From positions 1 through 8,497 of the forward strand of contig JAICWX010000361.1 in the NCBI GenBank assembly GCA_025934635.1: 8,497 bases of DNA, in the 5' to 3' direction. The notes under the pieces were generated by a model. That model saw only the letters and a list, made by a program, of their open reading frames with translations. It ran no database searches and was not told where the DNA came from. Made by a program: the position numbers and the translations under genes. Below, in pieces: positions 1 through 6,383 of this stretch (position 1 is the first letter of the stretch; each line of letters opens with the position of its first letter). The DNA is from Streptosporangiaceae bacterium (GTDB lineage Bacteria; Actinomycetota; Actinomycetes; Streptosporangiales; Streptosporangiaceae).

Positions 1-1
1 C

Positions 2-376
2 GCCAGCCAGGCCGAGCAGTCCATGGGCGTCAGCCTGCTGGCCGACCTGGACCAGGGCGCCACCTCGGCGTTCCCGGTGCAGGGCTGTGCCGTCACCCGC
101 CAGTGGGCGGCGCAGCACCCCAAGACGCTGGCCGCCTTCCGCGCCGCGTTCGAGCAGGGCCAGCGGATCGCGGACACCAGCCGGTCCGCCGTCGAGCAGG
201 CGATGGAGGCGCTGCCCAGGCCGCTCGGCGTCACCCCGGTCACCGCGGCGGTGATGGCCCTGGACAGCTACCCGGTCGGGCCGGTCGACGCGCTGCGGGT
301 CCAGCGCGTCGCCGACGAGATGCGGCAGTTCCTCGGCTTCCCCGACTTCAACGCCAGGTCGATGATCGGCGGCTGA
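2..376 (+). CDS. ABC transporter solute-binding protein (NitT/TauT, SsuA/NMT1-like), C-terminal fragment
   Basis: The reading frame is open from the window edge to a TGA at 374-376, so only about the last 124 residues are visible and the start, signal peptide and any lipobox lie outside. The fragment resembles the C-terminal lobe of periplasmic-type solute-binding proteins of the nitrate/sulfonate/taurine/thiamine-precursor class. It has the pattern GATSAFPVQGCAVT (a small-residue strand and ligand-facing loop), then a helix WAAQHPKTLAAFRAAFEQG in which the protein hands over to the pseudo-repeat of helices seen before the end of SsuA-like proteins, and a terminal VADEMRQFLGFP helix. In a Gram-positive such a protein would be a lipoprotein outside the membrane delivering ligand to a permease and ATPase, presumably encoded upstream. 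The ligand cannot be told from this piece. The DDAH-family gene starts 37 bp downstream on the same strand, so co-transcription is plausible. The family call is fairly secure; the substrate is unknown. Confidence 0.72.
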   Translation, partial: ASQAEQSMGVSLLADLDQGATSAFPVQGCAVTRQWAAQHPKTLAAFRAAFEQGQRIADTSRSAVEQAMEALPRPLGVTPVTAAVMALDSYPVGPVDALRVQRVADEMRQFLGFPDFNARSMIGG

Positions 377-413
377 AGACAACGAAGCTGAGGACATAGA
401 ACAAGATAGAGCG

Positions 414-1184
414 ATGAACGGCATCAGCATGATCCGGCCACCGAGCAGCAGGCTGGCCGACGGCATCGTCACCCACATCGGCCGCACCGCCGTGGACGTG
501 GACCTGGCCCGGGAGCAGCACGCGGCCTACGCCGGCGCGCTGGCGGCCAGCGGCTGGAAGATCGAGCCGGTCCCGGTCGCCGAGGCCTGCCCGGACTCGG
601 TCTTCGTCGAGGACACCGTGGTGGTCTGCGCGGACCTGGCCGTGCTGACCCGCCCCGGCGCGCTGTCCCGCCGGGCGGAGGTGCCCGGCGTCGCGGAGGT
701 CATCGAGTCGCTCGGCCTGCGCACCGCCCGCATCGAGGCCCCCGGGACCCTGGACGGCGGCGACGTGCTCCAGGCCGGCCAAGCGGTCTACGTGGGCCGC
801 GGCGGCCGGACCAACGGCGAGGGCATCCGCCAGTTGCGCGCGCTGCTGACCCCGCTGGGCCGCACCGTGATCGCGGTCCCGCTGGGCGCGGTGCTGCACC
901 TGAAGTCCGCGGTGACCGCGCTGCCCGATGGCACATTTTTGCTGCTGCCCGGCCTGGTCCCGGCCGGGCTGTTCCCCGCGGTGCGCACGGTCACTGAGGA
1001 AGCCGGCTGTCACGTCGTCCCGCTGGGCGGCGACCGGGTGCTGATCTCCGCCGCCGCCCCCCGTACCACGGGGCTGCTGGCCTACCTGGGCTTCACCCCG
1101 GTCGTGGTGGACATCAGCGAGTTCGAGAAGCTCGAGGGCTGCGTCACCTGCCTGAGCGTCCTGCTCCCCGACGTCAGCCGGTAA
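414..1184 (+). CDS. ddaH: Dimethylarginine dimethylaminohydrolase (DDAH) family amidinohydrolase
   Basis: A 256-residue cytosolic enzyme of the guanidino-modifying superfamily. Known members hydrolyse N-omega-methylated L-arginines to L-citrulline and (di)methylamine by a thiol mechanism. Visible motifs are DSVFVEDTVVV (residues 61-71), TLDGGDVL with the probable catalytic Asp114 (112-119), LHLKS with His162 (161-165), and a C-terminal EGCVTCLSVL in which Cys246 aligns with the nucleophile of the mammalian TCCSVL motif. A second cysteine, Cys243, lies three residues earlier. The length matches bacterial DDAH (about 255). I chose the ATG at 414. Its upstream AG-rich stretch is a weak ribosome site, and the ATG at 429 is a possible alternative. 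It follows the solute-binding-protein gene by 37 bp, which suggests uptake plus breakdown of a guanidino compound, but that is inference. Its 3' end overlaps the convergent aminotransferase gene by 11 bp. Related amidinohydrolases acting on other guanidino substrates cannot be ruled out. Confidence 0.88.
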   Translation: MNGISMIRPPSSRLADGIVTHIGRTAVDVDLAREQHAAYAGALAASGWKIEPVPVAEACPDSVFVEDTVVVCADLAVLTRPGALSRRAEVPGVAEVIESLGLRTARIEAPGTLDGGDVLQAGQAVYVGRGGRTNGEGIRQLRALLTPLGRTVIAVPLGAVLHLKSAVTALPDGTFLLLPGLVPAGLFPAVRTVTEEAGCHVVPLGGDRVLISAAAPRTTGLLAYLGFTPVVVDISEFEKLEGCVTCLSVLLPDVSR

Positions 1185-2496
1185 GGTCGGCCAGCACCTC
1201 CTCCAGGCGGTCCAGCGACGCGGCGATCCACGGCAGCGAGCACGGGTCGGGCGAGTTCAGCGCGGCGTGCCGCTCCGGGTCGGATTCGCCGTACAGCAGG
1301 CTCGTCGCCACCCGCAGCCGCAGCCGCCCGCTCTCCTCGCCGAACGCGCTGCCCGGCAGCACCCCGACGCCGTAGTCGCGCAGCAGCACCGCGACCAGGC
1401 CCTCGTCGCTGGTGATGCCGTGCCGCCCGAGCAGGACATCGGCGAGCGGGGAGAAGTCGGGCCACAGGTAGAACGCCGCCTGCGGGGCCGGCCCGGACGC
1501 GCCGGCCGCGGCGAACCGCCGCGCCACCGCGCGGGCGACGGTGCCGTGCAGGCGCCGGCTGAGCGCCACCCGGCCGGCCAGCTCCGGCGGCTCGGTGAAG
1601 GCGAGCGCCGCGGCCTGCTGGACCGGCCCGGCCGGGGCGGACCAGATCTCGCTGCCGATCCCGAGCAGCCGGGCCCGCAGCTCGGGTCCGATGCCGCCCG
1701 CGGGCAGCCGGGCGACGCCGAGGCGCCAGCCGCCCAGGGCGAGGTTCTTGCTCAGGCCGGTGGTGACCACGGTCCGTTCCGGGCATACGGCGGCGGGGCT
1801 GGTGAACGGCGCGTCCGGGTCGTGCACCAGGTCACGGTAGATCTCGTCCGAGATGATGATCAGGTCGTGCTCCCGCGCCACCGCGCCCAGCGCCCGCACC
1901 GCGGCGGCCGGCGCCAGCAGGCCGGTCGGGTTGTCGGGCAGCGTGACCACGACGGACCGGATCCGGCGCCCGTCCGCCCGGGCTGAGGTCACCGTCCGCG
2001 CGAGCTCTCCGGCATCCGGCACCCCCCCATTCCCCCGAACGAAATGGGCCTTCCGGCCCGCCAGGCTTGCCTGCGCCGCGTAGCTGACCCAGCTGGGACG
2101 GGTCAGCGCCACGTCACCGCCGATCGCGGCCATCAGGCTGTAGAGCAGGGCCTTGCTGCCCGGCCCGGCGACCACCGAGTCGGCCTCGGTGGGCAGGCTG
2201 CGCCGGGACCAGTAGCAGGCGGCCGCCTCGCGCAGTTCGGGATGGCCGGCCACCGGGCCGTACGCCGTGTATCCGGCCGCCCGGGCCAGGGCGGTGCGGA
2301 GCATCCGGTGCGCGGGCAGGCCCGCCTCGCCGAACGCCAGCGGCAGCACGGGCTCGCCGCGGCGGCGGCGGGCGTCCATCACCTCGTTGGCGGCCAGCGT
2401 GGCGGAGACCGGGACGGCGGGCGGCCCGTCACTCCCGAAGAGGCTGTCAGTTTCTGAGCGGGAAGGCAGGGGCGAGGGCACGACGGTAAGAGCCAC
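1174..2496 (-). CDS. Fold-type I (class I/II) PLP-dependent aminotransferase
   Basis: A 440-residue cytosolic aminotransferase of the aspartate aminotransferase superfamily. The pieces in order are: an N-terminal extension of about 40 residues rich in Pro/Ser; YTAYGPVAGHPELREA (76-91); the cofactor-binding GPGSKALLYS (111-120); PSWVSY with the ring-stacking Trp136; LPDNPTG (186-192); SDEIY with Asp217 and Tyr220; GLSKNLALGGWRLG with Schiff-base Lys250 and phosphate-binding Arg258; and LRVATSLLYG with Arg395, the usual substrate carboxylate ligand. All key residues are present, so it should be active. The amino donor is not readable. The start is the GTG at 2494-2496, the first possible one after an in-frame TAG. 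An AGGAAG ribosome site precedes it by 11 nt. The gene is divergent from a LysR regulator, the classic arrangement for a regulated target. DapC or another amino-acid aminotransferase is possible given dapE nearby, but the N-terminus does not look like typical actinobacterial DapC. Confidence 0.87.
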   Translation of the reverse strand: MALTVVPSPLPSRSETDSLFGSDGPPAVPVSATLAANEVMDARRRRGEPVLPLAFGEAGLPAHRMLRTALARAAGYTAYGPVAGHPELREAAACYWSRRSLPTEADSVVAGPGSKALLYSLMAAIGGDVALTRPSWVSYAAQASLAGRKAHFVRGNGGVPDAGELARTVTSARADGRRIRSVVVTLPDNPTGLLAPAAAVRALGAVAREHDLIIISDEIYRDLVHDPDAPFTSPAAVCPERTVVTTGLSKNLALGGWRLGVARLPAGGIGPELRARLLGIGSEIWSAPAGPVQQAAALAFTEPPELAGRVALSRRLHGTVARAVARRFAAAGASGPAPQAAFYLWPDFSPLADVLLGRHGITSDEGLVAVLLRDYGVGVLPGSAFGEESGRLRLRVATSLLYGESDPERHAALNSPDPCSLPWIAASLDRLEEVLADLTG

Positions 2497-2533
2497 GGGG
2501 GCTGATACTTCCTAGCTGCGGGATTGAATTGAT

Positions 2534-2564
2534 GGGGCCTTGAACGGGAACGGGATAAGGCCCC
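2534..2564. promoter_or_regulatory. 8-bp perfect inverted repeat enclosing a hexamer direct repeat; operator candidate
   Basis: GGGGCCTT (2534-2541) and AAGGCCCC (2557-2564) are exact reverse complements separated by 15 nt. The 15-nt spacer is GAACGG twice in tandem (2542-2547, 2548-2553) plus GAT. No T-tract follows on either strand and it lies between divergent starts, so a terminator role is unlikely. A regulator-binding site is more natural. It is 38 bp upstream of the aminotransferase GTG and 95 bp upstream of the LysR-type start. Confidence 0.4.
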
Positions 2565-2632
2565 GCGGACTGTGGCAATCCTGCCCACCTAGCCAGTTTG
2601 CCTGCGCCGAAACCATAAGTACAAGCGCTGAT

Positions 2633-2647
2633 CTCTATGGCTGAGAG
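2633..2647. promoter_or_regulatory. T-N11-A dyad fitting the LysR-type binding consensus
   Basis: CTCT-N7-AGAG is a 15-bp dyad with T2634 and A2646 separated by exactly 11 nt, the core rule of LysR-type operator boxes. It ends 12 bp before the regulator ATG at 2660, where binding would block the gene's own transcription or translation start. The right half GAGAG may instead simply be the ribosome binding site of the regulator. A four-base half-site can arise by chance, so this is weak. Confidence 0.3.
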
Positions 2648-2659
2648 TAAGCTTTTCTT

Positions 2660-3574
2660 ATGCTCGATCTGCACCGGCTCCGCCTGCTGCAGGAGTTCGC
2701 AGCCCGCGGCAGCATCGCCCGGACCGCCGCGGTGCTCGGCTACACCCCGTCCGCGGTCTCCCAGCAACTCGCCGCGCTCGAGCGCGAGGCGGGTACCGCG
2801 CTGCTCGACCGGTCCGCGCGGCGGGCCGAGCTGACCGACGCGGGCCGGCGGCTGGCCGTCCACGCCGAGCGCATCCTGGCCATGGTCGAGGAGGCCGAGA
2901 CCGACCTGTCGGCCGAGGCGGAGGAGCCCGCCGGCCGGGTGGTGGCGACCGCGTTCCCGTCCGCGGCCGTGGCGTTCGCCCCGGCCCTGGCCCGCAGCCT
3001 GCGCGCGCACCCGAAGCTGACCCTGGTGCTGCGGCAGACGGGGGCCGGCGAAGGGCTGCGCCAGGTCCGGTCCGGCGAGGTCGACGTGGCGATCGTGGAC
3101 GACTGGACGGCCCGGCTGGCCGAGGAGGTCGACGGGTCGATCCTGACCTGCTACCACCTGATCAGGGACCCGCTGGTACTGGTGCTGCCGCGCACCCACC
3201 CGGCCGCCACCGGGCCGGTGGACCTGCGCGCGCTGCGGCACGAACCCTGGCTGGCCGCGCCGGCCGGGGAGCCGTCCCGGCTGGCCGTGGACCGCCTGCT
3301 GGCCGCGGTCGGCGTGACGCCGCCGGTGCTGTCCGAGTTCGAGGGCATGGCCACGATCACCAGCCTGGCGTCCCGCGGCATCGGCATCGCCATCTTGCCG
3401 CGGCTGGCGGTCGCCGCCGCCGAGCGCCGGGTCACCGTCCGCGACCTGCCGCTCGGCCTGGACCTGGCCCGGGACGTGTACGCGGTGGCCCGCACCGCGA
3501 GTACCCGCCGTCCGTCGGTGGCGGTGATCGTGACCGCGCTGCGCGCCGCGGCCAAGACCATGCGCCTAAGCTAA
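2660..3574 (+). CDS. LysR-family transcriptional regulator
   Basis: A 304-residue protein with the standard LysR-type build and length. The N-terminal winged helix-turn-helix spans residues 3-60, with LLQEFAARGSIARTAAVLGY and TPSAVSQQLAALEREAG (recognition helix about 29-40), then LLDRSARRAELTDAGRRL (wing). A linker helix at 61-88 is followed by a two-lobed effector-binding domain (about 93-298), including VDVAIVDDW (141-149), DPLVLVLPRTHPAA (170-183) and GIGIAILPRLAV (240-251). It is a cytosolic DNA-binding protein; the effector is unknown. The ATG at 2660 is the natural start because the family N-terminus begins right there. The only upstream purine stretch, GAGAG at 2643-2647, is 12 nt away, a weak ribosome site. 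It is divergent from the aminotransferase, and dapE starts 5 nt after its TAA, so it probably shares a transcript with dapE. Confidence 0.93.
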   Translation: MLDLHRLRLLQEFAARGSIARTAAVLGYTPSAVSQQLAALEREAGTALLDRSARRAELTDAGRRLAVHAERILAMVEEAETDLSAEAEEPAGRVVATAFPSAAVAFAPALARSLRAHPKLTLVLRQTGAGEGLRQVRSGEVDVAIVDDWTARLAEEVDGSILTCYHLIRDPLVLVLPRTHPAATGPVDLRALRHEPWLAAPAGEPSRLAVDRLLAAVGVTPPVLSEFEGMATITSLASRGIGIAILPRLAVAAAERRVTVRDLPLGLDLARDVYAVARTASTRRPSVAVIVTALRAAAKTMRLS

Positions 3575-3579
3575 CCAAA

Positions 3580-4635
3580 GTGGATCTCACCCTGGACGGG
3601 GCGGCGCTGACCGCCCAGCTCGTGGACACCCCGTCGGTCTCCGGCGACGAGAAGCCGCTGACCGACGAGATCACCCAGGCGCTGTCGGCGCTGCCGCACC
3701 TGACCGTGCACCGGGACGGCAACGCGGTCGTGGCCCGGACCACGCTCGGCCGGCCGGAGCGGGTCATCCTGGCCGGGCACACCGACACCGTGCCGGTCGC
3801 GGGCAACCTGCCGTCCCGGCTCGACGGCCCCCGCCTGTACGGCTGCGGCACCACCGACATGAAATCGGGCGTGGCCGTGCAGCTGCGGCTGGCGGCCGGC
3901 CTGACCGAGCCGCGCCGGGACGTCACCTACGTCTTCTACGACTGCGAGGAGATCGCGGCCGACCGCAACGGGCTGCTGCGGCTGAGCCGCAACCGCCCGG
4001 ACCTGCTGGCCGGCGACTTCGCGGTGCTGATGGAGCCGAGTTCCGGCGAGATCGAGGGCGGCTGCCAGGGCACGCTGCGGGCCGAGGTCGCGGTGGCGGG
4101 CCAGCGGGCGCACACCGCGCGCTCGTGGATGGGCCGCAACGCCATCCACGAGGCCGCCGCCGTCCTTGACGTGCTGCGGCAGTACACGCCCCGGCAGCCG
4201 GAGGTCGACGGGCTGCGCTACCACGAGGGCCTCAACGCGGTCGGCATCCGGGGAGGCGTCGCCGGGAACGTGGTCCCGGACGAAGCCGTGGTGACCGTCA
4301 ACTTCAGGTTCGCGCCGGACCGGTCTCCAGAGCAAGCGGCCGGCTTCGTTCGGTCCGTATTCGACGGGTGGCCGGTGACGGTCCTCGACGTGGCCGACGG
4401 CGCCCGGCCTGGCCTCGGTCATCCGGCCGCGGCCGAGTTCGTCGCGGCCGTCGGCGGGACGCCGCGGGCCAAGCTCGGCTGGACCGACGTGGCCCGGTTC
4501 TCCGCGCTCGGCATCCCCGCGGTGAACTACGGGCCCGGCGTCTCCGAGATCGCGCACACACCCGGCGAGTACGTGGAGACGGCGAAGATCGCCGAGTGCG
4601 AGGCCCGCCTGCGGGCCTGGCTGCAGCCGGGCTAA
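3580..4635 (+). CDS. dapE: Succinyl-diaminopimelate desuccinylase, Gram-positive type
   Basis: A 351-residue M20-family zinc peptidase-like enzyme. It hydrolyses N-succinyl-LL-2,6-diaminopimelate to LL-diaminopimelate and succinate, the late step toward meso-DAP for peptidoglycan and lysine. Metal and catalytic residues visible are His67 (AGHTDTVP), bridging Asp93 (GTTDMKSG), catalytic Glu123 and ligand Glu124 (YDCEEIA), Glu152 (LMEPSSG) and His326 (EIAHTPGE). The inserted dimerisation domain (about 163-270) contains GQRAHTARSWMG, including His178. Strings such as GCQGTLR, FRFAPDR and KLGWTDVARFSALGIPA match actinobacterial DapE rather than general M20 peptidases. The GTG at 3580 gives the expected N-terminus. 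I see no ribosome site before it, which suggests reinitiation after the LysR stop 5 nt upstream. No dapD is visible in the window. Its TAA overlaps the stop of the convergent protease gene by 4 bp. Confidence 0.92.
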   Translation: MDLTLDGAALTAQLVDTPSVSGDEKPLTDEITQALSALPHLTVHRDGNAVVARTTLGRPERVILAGHTDTVPVAGNLPSRLDGPRLYGCGTTDMKSGVAVQLRLAAGLTEPRRDVTYVFYDCEEIAADRNGLLRLSRNRPDLLAGDFAVLMEPSSGEIEGGCQGTLRAEVAVAGQRAHTARSWMGRNAIHEAAAVLDVLRQYTPRQPEVDGLRYHEGLNAVGIRGGVAGNVVPDEAVVTVNFRFAPDRSPEQAAGFVRSVFDGWPVTVLDVADGARPGLGHPAAAEFVAAVGGTPRAKLGWTDVARFSALGIPAVNYGPGVSEIAHTPGEYVETAKIAECEARLRAWLQPG

Positions 4636-6278
4636 CCGGGCCCGGCTAAGCGGGCCGGCCCCTGGCCGAGCCGCATCCGCGTGATGTGCTCCATGCCGTC
4701 CTGGCTGACCCACTGGACCCTGACGATCTCGTTCGGGTGGTACTGGGTCGTGATGCTGGTCAGCGAGCCCGGGGTGGTGATCGGCTGGCCGTTGACCGCC
4801 GTGATCACGTCACCGGGCACCATCGTCGCCGCGCTGGCGGCCGTGTCGCACAGCACGCCGACGATGAGCGCGCCCGCGGCGATCGGCGCGAGCTTCTGCG
4901 GCACGACGGGCTGGGCGTTACCGGTCTGGCAGGCCGGGTTGCCGCTGCGGATGCCGCCGGCCTTGATCTCGTCCGCGGCCTGCTGCCGCGGGCTGTCGCT
5001 GGTGCTGGTGGCGACCTCCACGCCGAGGAAGCCGGGCACGCCGATGTAGACGGTCGCGCTGGGCTTGGCCGCCACGATCTGCCGGGCGATGGCCAGCGCG
5101 CTGTTGATGGGGATGGCGAAGCCGAGCGTGCCGCCGCCGGAGTGAGAGCCCGTTCCGGCGTCGCGGGAGCTGCCGGTGTTGGCCGCGGTGATCATGCCGA
5201 TGACCTGGCCGGCGTTGTTCGCGAGGGCGCCGCCGGAGTCGCCCTGCTGGATCCGGGCGTTGGTCTGCAGCATGTGCTTGAGGTTCTCGGTGGTGTTGGA
5301 GCCCTCGTCGCTGGCCTGGATCGAGCGGTCCAGCGCGTTGATGATGCCCTGGGCCCGCTTGGCCCCGCCGCGGCCCTCGGCGTTGCCCAGCGCGAGCACC
5401 GGGGTGCCCAGGCTGACCTGCGAGGAGTTGCCGAAGTGTTCGACCGGCAGCCCGGCGGCGCCCACCAGCTGGAGCAGCGCCACGTCGTCGGCGGCGTCGT
5501 AGCCGAGCACCTTGGCCGAGTAGATCGCGGCGTCGGCGGCGCCCTGGATGACCAGGCTGGCCTGCACCTTGGTGGCCTGGTCGATCACGTGATTATTGGT
5601 CAGCACCAGGCCGCTGGCCGAGATGATCATCCCGGTGCCCTCGGCCGTCTCGCCGTTGTACTTGAGCGTCGCGGTGATGTCGACCAGGCCCGGCTCGACC
5701 TGCTTCGCCACCGTCTGCGGGTTGAGCGGGGCCGACGAGGCGCCGCTGCCGGACGCGTTGTCGTGCGGTACGGGGACGCCCCCCGTAGAGACTCCGGCGG
5801 AGGCGCCGGCCGCCGGGGTTCCCGGGCCCGCGTCGCGGTGGCGGCCCAGCGCGACGGTCGCCCCCGCGCCGATGCTCGCGGCCAGCGCGGCGACCACCAC
5901 GTAAATCAGCATCCGGCCGCCCCGGTGGGAGCCACCGGGCCCGCCACCGGCCGGGCCGCCCGCGAGCTCGCCCTGGCCGGCATGCCAGCCGGGGCTCTCC
6001 TGGTTGCCGTACCCGGCCTGGTTCCCGTACCCCGCCTGGTTCCCGTAACCGGCCTGGTTGCCGCTGCCGTATCCCGGCTGGCTCGTGTAGCCGGCCGGGG
6101 TGCCGAAGGCGACGGTGTCCGGGTACTCGCTCGCCGGCCGGGGAGGCGGGGACGGGGCGGCCCATTGCGTCAGCGTCGCGTCGTCCTGCCCGCGGTCCCC
6201 GGCAGGCGAGGTCCGCGGGCTGGCGTACCCGGGCGGCTGCGCCCAGGCGCCTTCGCCATCGCTCTCGTTCTCTCGCAT
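4632..6278 (-). CDS. Membrane-anchored S1C (HtrA-like) trypsin-type serine protease with repeat-rich cytoplasmic tail
   Basis: A 548-residue protein. Residues 1-121 form a Pro/Gly/Tyr/Gln-rich, probably disordered cytoplasmic tail with AGYGNQ repeats (69-93). Residues 123-144 (MLIYVVVAALAA onward) are a single membrane segment, followed by an extracellular Ala/Gly/Ser linker to about 185. The protease domain (about 186-405) has the triad His230 (TNNHVID), Asp265 (DAADDVALLQL) and Ser348 (QQGDSGGAL). The C-terminal domain (about 411-540) is PDZ-like, with IGVPGFLGVEV, then a long insertion with Cys450, then VGVLCDTAA (Cys477) and VPGDVITAVNGQPI. Such proteins degrade or process misfolded exported proteins. 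The ATG at 6276-6278 is preceded by GAGGG with 8-nt spacing on the minus strand. It lies 161 bp downstream of a paralogue in the same direction. The specific substrate is unknown, and the gene should not be equated with degP on this evidence. Confidence 0.88.
   Translation of the reverse strand: MRENESDGEGAWAQPPGYASPRTSPAGDRGQDDATLTQWAAPSPPPRPASEYPDTVAFGTPAGYTSQPGYGSGNQAGYGNQAGYGNQAGYGNQESPGWHAGQGELAGGPAGGGPGGSHRGGRMLIYVVVAALAASIGAGATVALGRHRDAGPGTPAAGASAGVSTGGVPVPHDNASGSGASSAPLNPQTVAKQVEPGLVDITATLKYNGETAEGTGMIISASGLVLTNNHVIDQATKVQASLVIQGAADAAIYSAKVLGYDAADDVALLQLVGAAGLPVEHFGNSSQVSLGTPVLALGNAEGRGGAKRAQGIINALDRSIQASDEGSNTTENLKHMLQTNARIQQGDSGGALANNAGQVIGMITAANTGSSRDAGTGSHSGGGTLGFAIPINSALAIARQIVAAKPSATVYIGVPGFLGVEVATSTSDSPRQQAADEIKAGGIRSGNPACQTGNAQPVVPQKLAPIAAGALIVGVLCDTAASAATMVPGDVITAVNGQPITTPGSLTSITTQYHPNEIVRVQWVSQDGMEHITRMRLGQGPARLAGPG
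4639..4656. terminator. GC hairpin between convergent dapE and protease gene ends
   Basis: GGCCCG (4639-4644), a 6-nt loop GCTAAG and CGGGCC (4651-4656) form a perfect 6-bp GC stem just after the dapE stop and inside the last codons of the minus-strand protease gene. It could act as a bidirectional terminator or simply limit read-through between convergent transcripts. No U-tract follows on either side, and GC-only hairpins are frequent at this composition, so the call is weak. Confidence 0.3.
6000..6078 (-). repeat. 18-bp in-frame tandem repeat encoding GYGNQA units
   Basis: Three 18-bp units at 6000-6017, 6018-6035 and 6036-6053 (plus-strand pattern CTGGTT[GC]CCGTA..C[GC]GC) are followed by a 25-bp variant at 6054-6078 with a one-codon-plus insertion. 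On the minus strand they encode successive GYGNQA hexapeptides and one GYGSGNQ in the cytoplasmic tail of the protease. The repeat length is a multiple of three, so copy-number changes would alter tail length without breaking the frame. Confidence 0.85.
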
Positions 6279-6291
6279 CTTCCTCGCCCTC

Positions 6292-6306
6292 GACCAGACC
6301 AGACCA
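6292..6306. repeat. Three tandem GACCA pentamers
   Basis: GACCA occurs three times without gap on the plus strand (TGGTC on the coding strand), immediately upstream of the GAGGG ribosome site of the protease gene. It is short and may be a slippage product; no function is claimed. Confidence 0.6.
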
Positions 6307-6316
6307 GGTTACGTCG

Positions 6317-6336
6317 CGGCCGGTCCTGCCCGGCCG
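6317..6336 (-). promoter_or_regulatory. Leader hairpin upstream of the repeat-tailed protease gene
   Basis: CGGCCGG (6317-6323) and CCGGCCG (6330-6336) form a perfect 7-bp stem with a 6-nt loop. In the minus-strand transcript it lies about 40 nt before the ATG. It could be the terminator of the upstream protease gene (no U-tract) or a 5'-leader structure. High GC makes chance hairpins common. Confidence 0.35.
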
Positions 6337-6383
6337 TTAAGTCCTCCAGCGACAGCTACTTCCTAGTTAGCCAGGTAAAGCTG

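Larger units (their letters stand above)
2497..2659. promoter_or_regulatory. Divergent intergenic promoter/operator region (aminotransferase / lysR-type gene)
   Basis: This 163-bp spacer separates two divergent starts and is less GC-rich than the flanking genes, notably around 2600-2659. It must carry promoters for both directions unless one gene is leaderless. I cannot place -35/-10 pairs convincingly. It contains the 31-bp dyad at 2534-2564, the direct repeat ATTGAATTGA at 2523-2532, and a 15-bp T-N11-A dyad at 2633-2647. LysR-type regulators commonly bind such spacers and control the divergent gene while repressing their own. That is family knowledge, not something shown here. Confidence 0.6.

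Noticed and set aside
348..1013. Long minus-strand open frame opposite the DDAH gene
   Set aside because: It is an antisense shadow of GC-rich coding sequence: low-complexity Arg/Gly/Ala/Gln composition, no domain motifs, and the plus-strand frame carries an intact DDAH.
414..1184. Possible arginine deiminase
   Set aside because: The protein is about 256 residues, far shorter than arginine deiminases (around 400), and its motifs TLDGGDVL, LHLKS and the C-terminal TCLSVL follow the DDAH pattern.
1174..1184. Overlapping 3' ends of convergent genes (11 bp here, 4 bp at 4632-4635) as a sign of a sequencing error or unusual regulation
   Set aside because: Both proteins at each junction end at natural family C-termini, and short convergent overlaps are common in compact actinobacterial genomes.
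2641..2647. CTGAGA motif reminiscent of a thiamine pyrophosphate riboswitch before the LysR-type gene
   Set aside because: None of the other conserved THI-box elements follows, there is no room for the aptamer before the ATG, and the downstream gene is a regulator.
3571..4713. 380-codon minus-strand open frame opposite dapE
   Set aside because: Shadow of dapE; the plus strand has all zinc ligands and catalytic residues of DapE, while this frame has no recognisable motif.
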